The position numbers and the translations under genes were made by a program. 14,195 nucleotides of DNA from NCBI GenBank assembly GCA_002401295.1, contig NVSR01000037.1:8571-22765 (forward strand). Direction: 5' to 3'. The notes beneath the pieces are model-generated. The model was not told where the DNA came from, made no database searches, and was given only the letters and a program-made list of their open reading frames with translations. Positions 1 through 7,878 of this stretch are shown here, one piece after another; the stretch's first letter is position 1, and each line of letters starts with the position of its first letter. The DNA is from SAR324 cluster bacterium (lineage in GTDB: Bacteria; SAR324; XYD2-FULL-50-16).

Positions 1-102
1 CAGGTTCTCACCGATAATGATGCGATACCCTGTTCCTTGCACATCCAGGATCACTTCATTGCCATCCAAGTGTAAGACGGTTCCTTTTAACCAAGCTATC
101 AT
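1..102 (-). CDS. ruvA: Holliday junction branch migration protein RuvA, 5' part only
   Basis: Only the first 34 codons are present; the gene runs off the left edge. The reverse complement reads MIAWLKGTVLHLDGNEVILD and goes on with VQGTGYRIII, matching the start of the RuvA N-terminal OB-fold domain, which begins MIGxLxG and has a conserved GVGY-like turn about 25 residues in. RuvA binds four-way DNA junctions as a tetramer and recruits the RuvB motor. The start is the ATG at 102, with an AAAGGA ribosome binding site that overlaps the ruvC stop codon 15 bases upstream. Translation is therefore probably coupled to ruvC, as expected for the common ruvC-ruvA order. ruvB is not in view. The recognition rests on the N-terminus only. 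Confidence 0.88.
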   Translation of the reverse strand, partial: MIAWLKGTVLHLDGNEVILDVQGTGYRIIIGENL

Positions 103-117
103 AGTCTGGTGAATCCT

Positions 118-627
118 TTAGCGAGAGGGTTGATTAACAGCAGAGAACTGAAAGGTATTCGCATGACAAATAGCAATTGCCAAGGCATCGGATTCATCTT
201 CTGTCATTTGGTAGCTACGATCCATATTCAGGAGAACCTGAACCATGGCTGCCACCTGATCCTTACTGGCACGTCCCGCACCAACAACTGCAGATTTAAC
301 TGCTGTGGGCGCATACTCGTGGATTTGAATTTCCTGCTGAGTCAAAGCTAACATGGCAACACCACGTGCATGGCCTAAAATCAACGAGGAGTGAGGATTT
401 ACCGAATGGAAAATTTTTTCAATGGAAGCCGAGTCCGGTTGATACGTCTGCAGAATTTGTCTCAACCCTGTATAAATTATCTCCAGTTTATCGGGCAGTG
501 TTTTTGCTTTGACCGCCACGATTCTAGTACTGAAGACTCTCTTTAACTGATTACCACTACGGTCAATGATACCAATGCCCGTATAGCGACTGCCCGGATC
601 AATCCCAACAATCCGGGTTGTCTTCAT
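118..627 (-). CDS. ruvC: crossover junction endodeoxyribonuclease RuvC
   Basis: RuvC is the dimeric Mg-dependent nuclease that resolves Holliday junctions with RuvAB. From the ATG at 627 it has 169 residues, close to the usual ~170. The four acidic catalytic residues are all visible: Asp10 in VGIDPGS, Glu70 in SIEKIF, and Asp144 and Asp147 in EDESDALAIAI, with the same spacing between the last two as in E. coli (138 and 141). The LGHARGVAMLA segment and the EYAPTAVKSAVVG segment also match the family. The start is uncertain. A TTG at 645, 3 bases after the yebC stop, would add six residues and has a weak GAG seven bases upstream; the ATG at 627 has no clear ribosome binding site but gives the N-terminus expected of the family. 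The gene sits between yebC and ruvA, a very common order. Confidence 0.95.
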   Translation of the reverse strand: MKTTRIVGIDPGSRYTGIGIIDRSGNQLKRVFSTRIVAVKAKTLPDKLEIIYTGLRQILQTYQPDSASIEKIFHSVNPHSSLILGHARGVAMLALTQQEIQIHEYAPTAVKSAVVGAGRASKDQVAAMVQVLLNMDRSYQMTEDESDALAIAICHANTFQFSAVNQPSR

Positions 628-648
628 TTTTTTTGATATAACCAAAGT

Positions 649-1401
649 CTAACTCAACTGTTGCAATACATCGTCAGTGATGTCGAAATTACTGTAAACC
701 TTTTGGACATCATCATCATCTTCCAAACGATCAATAAAACCAATTACTTGTTTAGCTTTTTCCAGATCATCAATTTCGATTTTGTTCTGAGGAATCAAGT
801 CCACAGCAGAACTTCTGATTTCCACTGATTTTTCTTCCAAAAACTTGTGTACATCCCCCAGGTCACTGGGATCTGTAGTAATTAAATATATATTTTCATC
901 TTCCGCATCGATATCTTCCGCTCCAGCATCCAGGATGTATTCCGTTAAGGTATCCTCATCAATCGTAGACTTCTCCACCTCGATTTGGCCGACACGATCA
1001 AACATATACATGACGGAGTTCGAAGCACCCAAATTTCCCTTGCCCTTATTAAAGCAGAAGCGAATGGAAGAAATTGTTCGATTTTTATTGTCCGTTAAAC
1101 ACTCGACAATGACGGCAACATTATGAGGGCCATAACCTTCGTAAACAATGGTATCCCAGCTCTCACTCTTGTCACCACCTACACCTTTAGCAATCCCCCT
1201 CTTGACGTTATCAGCGGGCATGTTACAGGACTTAGCTAAAATGATTGCAGAACGCAATCTGGGGTTAGCCTCTGGATCTCCTCCGCCCATTCTGGCAGCA
1301 ACGGTGATTTCTTTAATAACCTTAGTAAAAACTTTACTTCGTTTTGCATCAGCAGCACCTTTTTTGTGCTTGATGGTGCTCCATTTACTATGACCTGACA
1401 T
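649..1401 (-). CDS. yebC: YebC/PmpR/TACO1 family protein
   Basis: This 250-residue protein begins MSGHSKWSTIKHKKGAADAK, the hallmark N-terminus of the YebC family, and is full length for the family. Further family segments are RMGGGDPEANPRLRSAI (about 38-54), NMPADNVKRGIAKG (about 60-73), EGYGPHNVAVIVECLTDNKNRT (about 88-109) and an acidic C-terminal domain ending LEDDDDVQKVYSNFDI. Family members have been described as DNA-binding regulators (PmpR), and more recently as ribosome-associated factors that help translation of difficult stretches such as proline runs (YebC, mitochondrial TACO1). The sequence cannot tell which applies here. It lies directly upstream of ruvC with 3-21 bases between them, depending on the ruvC start, a linkage seen widely in bacteria. 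No good ribosome binding site precedes its ATG. Confidence 0.96.
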   Translation of the reverse strand: MSGHSKWSTIKHKKGAADAKRSKVFTKVIKEITVAARMGGGDPEANPRLRSAIILAKSCNMPADNVKRGIAKGVGGDKSESWDTIVYEGYGPHNVAVIVECLTDNKNRTISSIRFCFNKGKGNLGASNSVMYMFDRVGQIEVEKSTIDEDTLTEYILDAGAEDIDAEDENIYLITTDPSDLGDVHKFLEEKSVEIRSSAVDLIPQNKIEIDDLEKAKQVIGFIDRLEDDDDVQKVYSNFDITDDVLQQLS

Positions 1402-1440
1402 ATCTAGAATCGGGGAAATCGGTTAACGAAAGGGGTAAGC

Positions 1441-2781
1441 CTAAACGATTCGAGCAACCAAATCATAGGGGTGTGCTTCAACTATTTCTACGTCACAAAA
1501 CTGACCGGCACTCACTTCGCCTTCATTAATCAAGACGACGCCGTCCACATCAACCCCTTGAAACTGGTTTCTGGCTTGTAATAAGAGATCCGTTTCATTT
1601 GAGACTCCTTCTACCAAAACTTTTTGAATCTGACCAACTTGAGAGCGATTTTTCTCGAAGGAGATTTTTTGCTGTGCTTCCAGGAGAATAGATCGTCTTT
1701 CCTGCTTCAGGGCCTCAGGAATGGTATCCCCATATTTAGCGGAAACGATATTATCCTCATGGGAGTAGGTAAAGACCCCGATATGTTGAAAATAGCCTTT
1801 CTCTACAAAGCGCAACAACTGACGGAAATCCTCTTCAGTCTCATCGGGGAAACCCACGATAAAAGTAGTGCGGAAAGCAATGTCCTCTTTTTGCTTGAGG
1901 GCATAATTAACCAGCTTTTCAATTTCCGCTCCCGTAATCTTACGGTTCATCTTCTTGAGCACGGGGTCAGCAAAATGCTGAAAGGGCATATCCACATAAG
2001 GCACCAGGCGAGCATCTTCTTTCATCAAGTGAAACAGCTCCAAGGGATAACGATTGGGATAAGAATAAAAGGTCCTCAACCAAAAATCCTGTTCTCCAGT
2101 TTCCAATAGTTCACGCACCAGAGGCAATAACAAACTCTCTTTGCCTAAGTCCCAACCGTAGGAGGAGCTATCTTGAGAAATCAAATTGATTTCCTTGATG
2201 CCACTGCTCAAAAGCTGCTGGAATTCTCTCTTGATATCCGCAATTGGCCGACTTTGAAAATAGCCACGTAACTTGGGGATGTTGCAAAAAGAACACATAT
2301 TGGAACAACCTTCAGCCACCTTCAAGTAAGCATAATGCTTATTCGTGGAAAGCACCCGATTCGACAGTTGATTTTTAGGAGAATAGGAGGGGTGCTTTTC
2401 GAAGTAACTCCGACGTTCTCCCTCTTCAAGGGCGTGGTTCACACAGGATAAAATCTGAGTATAATCACTGGTACCGATCAAACCATCGACTTCAGGCATT
2501 TCCTTGAGCAAGCTATCTCGAAAACGCTCGCTCATACAACCCGCTACAATCAATTTTTGGCAGGCCCCTGTTTGCTTGTATTCTGCCAGGGACAAAATCC
2601 GCTCAATAGACTCATTCACGGCACTGGTCAGGAAACCACAGGTATTGACAATAATCACCATGGCATCTTCCGGATTGGGCGCATACTGGAATTGATGATC
2701 CAGCAGGGTTCCCAGCATAATTTCCGAATCGACGCGATTTTTGGCGCAGCCCAGTGTTTCAATGTAAACGGATTTATTCAT
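1441..2781 (-). CDS. rimO: ribosomal protein S12 (aspartate) methylthiotransferase RimO
   Basis: RimO is a radical-SAM enzyme that adds a methylthio group to an aspartate of ribosomal protein S12. All parts are visible in 446 residues, the usual length. The N-terminal methylthiotransferase domain has the auxiliary cluster cysteines Cys12 (ETLGCAKNRVDSE), Cys48 (VNTCGF) and Cys82 (VAGCMSE). The radical-SAM CxxxCxxC motif is at Cys159, Cys163 and Cys166 (EGCSNMCSFCNIPKLRG). A C-terminal TRAM domain ends in DVEIVEAHPYDLVARIV. The TLGCxKNxVDSE start and the TRAM ending with EAHxYDLV point to RimO rather than the tRNA-modifying MiaB. The start at 2781 is the natural ATG, but the preceding 20 bases contain no Shine-Dalgarno sequence. 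It lies 21 bases after ispD and 39 bases before yebC in the same leftward run. Confidence 0.95.
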   Translation of the reverse strand: MNKSVYIETLGCAKNRVDSEIMLGTLLDHQFQYAPNPEDAMVIIVNTCGFLTSAVNESIERILSLAEYKQTGACQKLIVAGCMSERFRDSLLKEMPEVDGLIGTSDYTQILSCVNHALEEGERRSYFEKHPSYSPKNQLSNRVLSTNKHYAYLKVAEGCSNMCSFCNIPKLRGYFQSRPIADIKREFQQLLSSGIKEINLISQDSSSYGWDLGKESLLLPLVRELLETGEQDFWLRTFYSYPNRYPLELFHLMKEDARLVPYVDMPFQHFADPVLKKMNRKITGAEIEKLVNYALKQKEDIAFRTTFIVGFPDETEEDFRQLLRFVEKGYFQHIGVFTYSHEDNIVSAKYGDTIPEALKQERRSILLEAQQKISFEKNRSQVGQIQKVLVEGVSNETDLLLQARNQFQGVDVDGVVLINEGEVSAGQFCDVEIVEAHPYDLVARIV

Positions 2782-2802
2782 AATTAATTGCGTAGAGTTT
2801 GG

Positions 2803-3534
2803 TTAAATATTCAGATCAGCCTGAATTTTTAAATCTGGATAGCCGGTTAGCAAGCATTGAGCCCAAGTCAGATCATCCTGAGTGGTAATCTTAATATTCC
2901 ACTTTTCTCCCTCAACCATCCTTACAGTATAGTTAAGGTGCTCAAAATAAGACGCTTCATCTGTAGGGTTAAATACGCCTTCTTCGATAGAGAAAAAGAC
3001 CTGCTCTATTGAGTTGAAATGAAACGCTTGAGGAGTTTGCATGACAAACAAACTTTCCCGATCCACCGTTCGGGTTTTCCCCTCAGCCAGCTTTTTTCTG
3101 ACTGTTTCAAAAATTGGCATGACCGGAAGTAGGACTTCCTTTTCTTCAATCCCCGTAAAAAAACGTTCTAACAAGGACTCGGTCACAAAAGGTCTGGCCC
3201 CATCATGCACCATCACCAGATCGGCACTTCGATGGTCCAATAGATATTGTAATCCATTTTTGACGGAATCATATCTTTCTTTGCCCCCCAAAACAATTGG
3301 CTCAATTTTCCTTAGTGGACCGAATTCTTCAAGCATTTCATTGATATCATTTTCTTCTCCTGGACGAACCACCAAGATGATTCGATCAACCCGAAAAAAA
3401 TCATTAAATTGAGACAGCGTCCTATACAAGACAGGAATGCCTTGCAATGTAAGGAACATCTTATTTTTTTCCGCTTTCATGCGAGCACCTTTACCAGCGG
3501 CAAGAATAATCACATCAACTTTTTTTTCCTGCAT
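2803..3534 (-). CDS. ispD: 2-C-methyl-D-erythritol 4-phosphate cytidylyltransferase IspD
   Basis: IspD joins CTP and methylerythritol phosphate in the non-mevalonate isoprenoid pathway. The 243-residue protein shows the nucleotide-binding start IILAAGKGARMKAEKNKMFL (about 9-28; Arg18 and Lys25 are the expected catalytic contacts), then GGKERYDSVKNGL (about 84-96), VHDGARPFV (109-117), MQTPQAFHF and NPTDEASYFEHL. It ends with the family segment EGEKWNIKITTQDDLTWAQ. It is slightly longer than the typical ~230 residues. The ATG at 3534 has the best ribosome binding site of the leftward group, AGGAG six bases upstream, which suits a first gene of the operon ispD-rimO-yebC-ruvC-ruvA. Its usual partner ispF is not adjacent. 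The promoter should lie within 3540-3720 but no clear boxes stand out. Confidence 0.95.
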   Translation of the reverse strand: MQEKKVDVIILAAGKGARMKAEKNKMFLTLQGIPVLYRTLSQFNDFFRVDRIILVVRPGEENDINEMLEEFGPLRKIEPIVLGGKERYDSVKNGLQYLLDHRSADLVMVHDGARPFVTESLLERFFTGIEEKEVLLPVMPIFETVRKKLAEGKTRTVDRESLFVMQTPQAFHFNSIEQVFFSIEEGVFNPTDEASYFEHLNYTVRMVEGEKWNIKITTQDDLTWAQCLLTGYPDLKIQADLNI

Positions 3535-3610
3535 TCATCTCTCCTCTGCCTATGTGCATAGTATTTCCAGGTAAGATTCTCTCATTCCCGCTTTTAAGCA
3601 ACAGCCTTCA

Positions 3611-3721
3611 CTAGAACCGGATTCTACCTTCTTTCTGGTACCGCTCAAGGCCTTTTTTATAAGCTATTGGCCTAGGTTGCTTTTCCATGTCCTCCAATTC
3701 CGAATTTCTAGCGGTTTTCAT
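3611..3721 (-). CDS. possible 36-residue small ORF upstream of ispD
   Basis: A short leftward ORF begins at the ATG at 3721 and ends at the TAG at 3611. It encodes a highly charged peptide starting MKTARNSELEDMEKQPRPIA and ending in YQKEGRIRF. AAGGG lies nine bases before the ATG, and an internal ATG at 3688 follows a GGAGG placed rather too close (two bases). I recognise no family. It would be the first ORF of the ispD transcript or a leader peptide, but its start abuts the -35 box of the opposite atp promoter. A chance ORF is quite possible. Confidence 0.28.
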   Translation of the reverse strand: MKTARNSELEDMEKQPRPIAYKKGLERYQKEGRIRF

Positions 3722-3749
3722 TGACAGTAGCCCTTGCCATTGCTAAATA
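3721..3749 (+). promoter_or_regulatory. candidate sigma70-type promoter of the atp operon
   Basis: A perfect TTGACA -35 hexamer at 3721-3726 is followed after 17 bases by TAAATA at 3744-3749, a poor -10 (three of six matches). It sits about 75 bases upstream of the first atp gene in the divergent region, where an operon promoter is expected. A weaker -10-like TATAGA at 3781 is an alternative. The first T of TTGACA also belongs to the TTG that extends the b' reading frame upstream, which argues that the upstream frame is not translated. Confidence 0.45.
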
Positions 3750-3825
3750 TCAGCTTTTTTTAAGGGTACATTATTATTCTTATAGATCGTTTAAAACCAA
3801 ACTTCTTGCTGGATCATTCTTAGCT

Positions 3826-4281
3826 ATGGAACCAAGATTTGGGGAATTATTCAACTATGGTATCTTACACCTGGAGTGGCCTTCGGCTCTCTTCACATTA
3901 GTGGTGTTTTTGATCACCATGTTTTTTCTGAATCAGCTGCTCTTTGCCCCTATTCTTAGGAGTTTGGAAGCAAGAGATGCTGAATTAGATAAAAATGAGG
4001 AAAAAGTAAAGTCTCTCGCCCAGAAAATTGAAGAATCTGAGCGAAATTACCAAGAAAAGCTCAAGATTGCTCAAGGCCGGATTCAGTCTAGCCGACAGCA
4101 AGCCTTAGAAGAAGCCATGGGAAAAGCCAAGAGTATTATGGTTAAGGCCAAGGAAGCTGCTGAGAAGAGACTGGGTGAGGCGGAAAAAGAGATTTCTGCT
4201 GAAAGAGATAATGCGTTGAAGCAAGCCGCAGGCCTGACACAGGATCTTGCGAAACTGATCAACACTAGAGCAATCGGCTAA
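3826..4281 (+). CDS. atpF': F-type ATP synthase subunit b'
   Basis: This is the first of two b-type peripheral stalk subunits of the F0F1 ATP synthase. From the ATG at 3826 it has 151 residues: a short N-terminus, one membrane helix (about residues 18-38, WPSALFTLVVFLITMFFLNQL), then LLFAPILRSLEARD and a long charged coiled coil of Glu, Lys, Ala and Gln. The tryptophan-bearing membrane helix followed by a KLLFKPI-like motif is typical of b'. The frame extends upstream to a TTG at 3721, but those 35 codons overlap a consensus -35 box and would add an untypical N-terminus, so the ATG was chosen even though its ribosome binding site is weak (GGA twelve bases away). It is the first gene of the operon, 11 bases before atpF. 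b' pairs with b as a heterodimer in such systems. Confidence 0.88.
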   Translation: MEPRFGELFNYGILHLEWPSALFTLVVFLITMFFLNQLLFAPILRSLEARDAELDKNEEKVKSLAQKIEESERNYQEKLKIAQGRIQSSRQQALEEAMGKAKSIMVKAKEAAEKRLGEAEKEISAERDNALKQAAGLTQDLAKLINTRAIG

Positions 4282-4292
4282 AAAGGAAAGAG

Positions 4293-4856
4293 ATGCTAAA
4301 AAGAATTACGCTTTTATTTTCTCTGGCCTGTACATCAGGCGTTGCTTTTGCTGCCGGTGGGGGAGAAGGAACTTTTCTAGGCCTTCCTCTGATCGTATTC
4401 AAAGTAATTAACTTCGTTATTCTGATGGGTCTCCTCCATAAATTTGCGAGGCCTGCTATAGCCAACATGCTTTCTTCTTCTGCTCAGGCAACCAAGGAGA
4501 AAGTCAGTACGGCCCGTAGCAGTGTGACAGAAGCAGAGAAGCAATTAGCTGCGTATCAGATCAAGGTTTCGAACATGGAGCGAGAAATTGAAGCTCGTCA
4601 AGAAGCCGCACTCAAAGCAATTGCAGAAGAAAAACAAGCCATCATTCAGGATGCCGAAGATTTCACCAAGAACTTGGCCGTAAAAACTAATCAGCGTATC
4701 GAGCAAGATGTGTTGAAAGCCAAAGGTGAGATTCAAGCATTCTTGGTTAGCGAGTCTATAAAGCTAGCCGAAGAGATGGTTACTGATTCCATGAGTGACA
4801 AAAAACAAGAGTCATTGATGGAAGATTATTCCAAAGTTTTAGAAAAAACAGCCTGA
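4293..4856 (+). CDS. atpF: F-type ATP synthase subunit b
   Basis: The second stalk subunit has 187 residues. Its N-terminus looks like a cleavable signal peptide (MLKRITLLFSLACTSGVAFA, then AGGGEG), followed by the true membrane helix at about 30-50 (GLPLIVFKVINFVILMGLLHK), FARPAI and a long coiled coil to the C-terminus. The signal-like leader before the membrane helix is a feature of b subunits in deltaproteobacteria-type operons. The coiled coil would bind delta and hold the alpha-beta crown against rotation. The ribosome binding site AAAGGA lies close before the ATG, and the gap after b' is 11 bases, so the two are presumably translated from one transcript. Whether the leader is actually cleaved cannot be told from sequence alone. 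Confidence 0.93.
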   Translation: MLKRITLLFSLACTSGVAFAAGGGEGTFLGLPLIVFKVINFVILMGLLHKFARPAIANMLSSSAQATKEKVSTARSSVTEAEKQLAAYQIKVSNMEREIEARQEAALKAIAEEKQAIIQDAEDFTKNLAVKTNQRIEQDVLKAKGEIQAFLVSESIKLAEEMVTDSMSDKKQESLMEDYSKVLEKTA

Positions 4857-4872
4857 TCTACCAAGGGGTTTT

Positions 4873-5418
4873 ATGATCGGAGGAGTCGTTGGGCGACGCT
4901 ATGCAAAGGCACTATTAAACCTTGCAGGCGAAGAAAAACAAATTGAAAAGGTTCAGGAAGAGATTCTGGAAGTGGCAGCTACCTTTAAAGATAGCCAGGC
5001 ACTCAGGGATATCATGGCTGACCCTATTCATAGTCTAAAGCAGAAAGAGAATCTCATTAGTGAGATTGTAAAAAAACTTGGAAGTAGCGAACTGGTCAAT
5101 AAGTTCTGCCGATTCTTAACAGCTAAGAATCGCTTCGTTTTGATCAATGAAATTGCTACTTCTTACCATGTCCAAGCTAGTGACATGTTGGGTAAAGCAA
5201 CAGCCGAAGTCACAGTTGCAAAGAAGCTATCCGAAAGCGAAGCGCAAAAGTTACAGAAAAAGCTATCTGAATTTACAGGGAAAGATATCTCTTTAAATGT
5301 AAAGGAAGATGCTTCCATTCTAGGCGGAGCGATTACGTCAATCGGGAGCTTAGTACTTGATGGCAGCGTTAGAAATAGGCTGAACTTGATTCGTGAAACT
5401 ATATCCAAGGTTAATTGA
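4873..5418 (+). CDS. atpH: F-type ATP synthase subunit delta
   Basis: Delta (equivalent to mitochondrial OSCP) caps the alpha-beta crown and links it to the b-b' stalk. The 181-residue length is standard. The N-terminal helical domain begins GGVVGRRYAKALLNLA, a typical delta start, and the second half carries the conserved segments NRFVLINEIATSYH, AEVTVAKKLSESEAQKL and, near the end, ILGGAITSIGSLVLDGSVRNRLNLIRE, matching the family pattern (GG, D, S, L). An AAGGGG ribosome binding site precedes the ATG. It ends only three bases before atpA, implying coupled translation. The fold is poorly conserved in sequence across the family, but position and end motif make the call firm. Confidence 0.95.
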   Translation: MIGGVVGRRYAKALLNLAGEEKQIEKVQEEILEVAATFKDSQALRDIMADPIHSLKQKENLISEIVKKLGSSELVNKFCRFLTAKNRFVLINEIATSYHVQASDMLGKATAEVTVAKKLSESEAQKLQKKLSEFTGKDISLNVKEDASILGGAITSIGSLVLDGSVRNRLNLIRETISKVN

Positions 5419-5421
5419 TCC

Positions 5422-6936
5422 ATGAAAATCAGAGCTGAAGAAATCAGTGCTATTATTCAGAAGCAGATTAAGGATTTCGACACTACTGTAGAAATTAAAG
5501 AAGTTGGTACAGTACTGACAGTAGGTGACGGAATTGCTCGTGTATACGGTCTTGATCAGGCTATGGCAGGTGAGTTAGTAGAATTCCCCGACGGTACGAC
5601 GGGAATGATTCTTAACCTGGAAGCCGACAACGTCGGTGTTATTCTCTTTGGATCCGGTGATGCGATTAAAGAGGGTGACCAAGTCAAGCGAACTGAAAGG
5701 ATCGCTGAAGTTCCAGTAGGTGAAGGTTTGCTAGGTCGTGTAGTGAATCCTATGGGAGAAGTGCTCGATGGAAAAGGTCCTTTTACTCCTGCAGGTCACC
5801 AGAAGATCGAAGTGATTGCTCCTGGTATTGTGTCTCGGAAGTCCGTACATGAGTCCATGTTGACTGGATTGAAAGCGGTTGACGCCATGGTACCCATTGG
5901 ACGTGGACAACGAGAATTGATCATTGGTGATCGACAGACCGGAAAATCCGCTATTGCCATCGATACGATCATCAGCCAGAAAGGGCAGGATGTAATTTGT
6001 ATCTATGTTGCGATCGGACAGAAGGCTTCTACTGTTGCTCAGGTAACTCAGAAGCTGGATGAATTCGGTGCCATGGACTACACTATCGTAGTTGCGGCGA
6101 CTGCCAGTAATCCTGCTCCAATGCAGTTTATCGCTCCCTTCTCTGGCGTAGCCATGGGTGAGTATTTCATGAAGCAAGGTAAAGCTGTTCTGATCGTTTA
6201 TGATGATCTGTCCAAGCAAGCCGTTGCTTATCGACAGCTGTCTCTGCTGCTTAGACGACCTCCCGGACGTGAAGCTTATCCTGGTGATGTCTTCTACTTG
6301 CATAGTCGCCTGCTAGAACGCTCTTGTAAGTTGAACGATGAATTAGGTGGTGGTTCCATTACTGCTCTACCGATCATCGAGACTCAAGCGAGTGACGTGT
6401 CTGCCTACATCCCAACGAACGTGATTTCTATCACTGACGGACAGATTTTCCTGGAGACTGAACTTTTCAACTCTGGTATCCGTCCTGCGATTAACGTAGG
6501 TATTTCCGTATCCAGGGTAGGTGGTGCTGCTCAAACCAAAGCGATGAAGGCCGTTGCCGGTACTTTACGATTGGATCTTGCCCAATATCGAGAGATGAAG
6601 GCATTTTCTCAGTTTGGTTCTGACTTGGATGAAGCGACTCAACGACAGTTAAAGCGTGGTGAACGCCTGGTTGAAGTACTGAAACAACCACAGTACAAGC
6701 CGCTAAGAATGGAAGAGCAAGTAGTCAGTATCTTTGCTGTGAATAAAGGCTTTTGCGATGAGTTACCCGTAGACCAAATTTTGGCCTTCGAGGCTGCCAT
6801 GCATCAGCATCTGAAGACAAACGACAAAAGTATTTTAGAGACAATAGCCTCCGAAGGAAAACTCAGTGATGACACTGTGACAAAACTGGAAAAGGCAATT
6901 GGCGACTTTGCTAAGGGTTACAAACAATCTGCTTAA
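5422..6936 (+). CDS. atpA: F-type ATP synthase subunit alpha
   Basis: Alpha is the non-catalytic nucleotide-binding subunit of F1. The 504 residues cover the beta-barrel, nucleotide-binding and C-terminal helical domains. The P-loop is GDRQTGKS at 169-176 (Lys175); most homologues have Thr where Ser176 stands here, a conservative change. The catalytic-site arginine finger is Arg365 in ISVSRVGGAAQ. Other family landmarks are EFPDGTTGMILNLE, YIPTNVISITDGQIFLE and LLLRRPPGREAYPGDVFYLHSRLLER. The start is the ATG three bases after the atpH stop. The ribosome binding site is weak, so coupling with atpH is likely. The gene is full length with no frameshift. Confidence 0.98.
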   Translation: MKIRAEEISAIIQKQIKDFDTTVEIKEVGTVLTVGDGIARVYGLDQAMAGELVEFPDGTTGMILNLEADNVGVILFGSGDAIKEGDQVKRTERIAEVPVGEGLLGRVVNPMGEVLDGKGPFTPAGHQKIEVIAPGIVSRKSVHESMLTGLKAVDAMVPIGRGQRELIIGDRQTGKSAIAIDTIISQKGQDVICIYVAIGQKASTVAQVTQKLDEFGAMDYTIVVAATASNPAPMQFIAPFSGVAMGEYFMKQGKAVLIVYDDLSKQAVAYRQLSLLLRRPPGREAYPGDVFYLHSRLLERSCKLNDELGGGSITALPIIETQASDVSAYIPTNVISITDGQIFLETELFNSGIRPAINVGISVSRVGGAAQTKAMKAVAGTLRLDLAQYREMKAFSQFGSDLDEATQRQLKRGERLVEVLKQPQYKPLRMEEQVVSIFAVNKGFCDELPVDQILAFEAAMHQHLKTNDKSILETIASEGKLSDDTVTKLEKAIGDFAKGYKQSA

Positions 6937-6958
6937 TTCAAACGCTGGGTTTTAAAAG

Positions 6959-7819
6959 ATGGCCAATTTAAAAGACATCAAAACGCGCATGGTTAGTATT
7001 CGCAATACCCAGCAGATCACCTCCGCCATGAAAATGGTGGCAGCGGCTAAGATGAAAAAAGCAGAAATGCACATCGTCAAAGCCAAGCCTTATGCTGAGA
7101 AGTTGCGATCAATCGTAACCAACCTTAGCCAGGGACTCGAATCTTCCGCCCACCCTCTTTTAGAAGAGCGTGAAGGTGGTAAGGTCGTGATCCTGTTGAT
7201 CAGTAGTGATCGAGGCCTCTGTGGTGGTTTGAATACGAACCTTTGCAAAGCTTTGTTGAGATACCAAAAAGAACAAAATTTTGAGTTTGTTGAACTCATT
7301 ACTTTGGGCCGAAAGGGATATGAATTTTTCAGCTCACAGGGTGTAGAGATTGCCGAGGCCTTTCAAAGCCTCAAAGATGACGAGATGGCTGAGGCACTCA
7401 CGGGAAAAGTGAGAGAGTTGATTCAGCAGTACGAGAATGGTGAGTTCAATAAGTTAATTCTGGCACATAATACTTTTAAAAATGTACTCACTCAAGAAGT
7501 GGTCTTGAAACAAGTATTGCCCATTGAGCCGCCTGAAGTCGAAAAAGAAGATCCCGAAGAAGAAGTTCAGTTTATCTTCGAGGCTTCCAAAGACGAAATC
7601 TTAGGCAGTATCCTTCCCCAGTATGTGGAAAGCCAAGCCTTTACAGCTTTGCTGGACAACAACGCTTGTGAGCACGCCGCCAGGATGACCTCCATGGATA
7701 GTGCTACCAAGAATGCGGGAGAGATGCTCTCAGCCTTGCAACTAACATACAATAGAGCAAGACAGGCTGCTATTACAACTGAGCTTATCGAAATTATCGC
7801 TGGTGCGGAATCTCTTTAG
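6959..7819 (+). CDS. atpG: F-type ATP synthase subunit gamma
   Basis: Gamma is the rotating central shaft. It has 286 residues, almost exactly the usual length. Its N-terminal helix (LKDIKTRMVSIRNTQQITSA then MKMVAAAKMKKAE) and C-terminal helix (ARMTSMDSATKNAGEML, then LTYNRARQAAITTELIEIIA) are the two coiled-coil ends that run through the alpha-beta crown, and both are highly conserved here. The SSDRGLCGGLNTNL motif (about 82-95) of the middle domain is also present. There is a somewhat acidic loop near residues 194-202 (EVEKEDPEEE). No redox-regulatory cysteine insertion is seen. It lies 22 bases after atpA and 59 before atpD. The ribosome binding site is poor. Confidence 0.97.
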   Translation: MANLKDIKTRMVSIRNTQQITSAMKMVAAAKMKKAEMHIVKAKPYAEKLRSIVTNLSQGLESSAHPLLEEREGGKVVILLISSDRGLCGGLNTNLCKALLRYQKEQNFEFVELITLGRKGYEFFSSQGVEIAEAFQSLKDDEMAEALTGKVRELIQQYENGEFNKLILAHNTFKNVLTQEVVLKQVLPIEPPEVEKEDPEEEVQFIFEASKDEILGSILPQYVESQAFTALLDNNACEHAARMTSMDSATKNAGEMLSALQLTYNRARQAAITTELIEIIAGAESL

Positions 7820-7878
7820 GTTGACTACTTTTCTCAAAAAAAAATTCTTTTCACTCTAGTATTTTGAGGCGAAACTAA

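Noticed and set aside
5731..6303. A 190-codon leftward frame inside atpA.
   Set aside because: It is the antisense shadow of a highly conserved gene and resembles no protein family.
7820..7878. A TTGACT box at 7821 suggesting an internal promoter before atpD.
   Set aside because: No acceptable -10 hexamer lies 16-18 bases downstream; the gap more likely only holds the atpD ribosome binding site.
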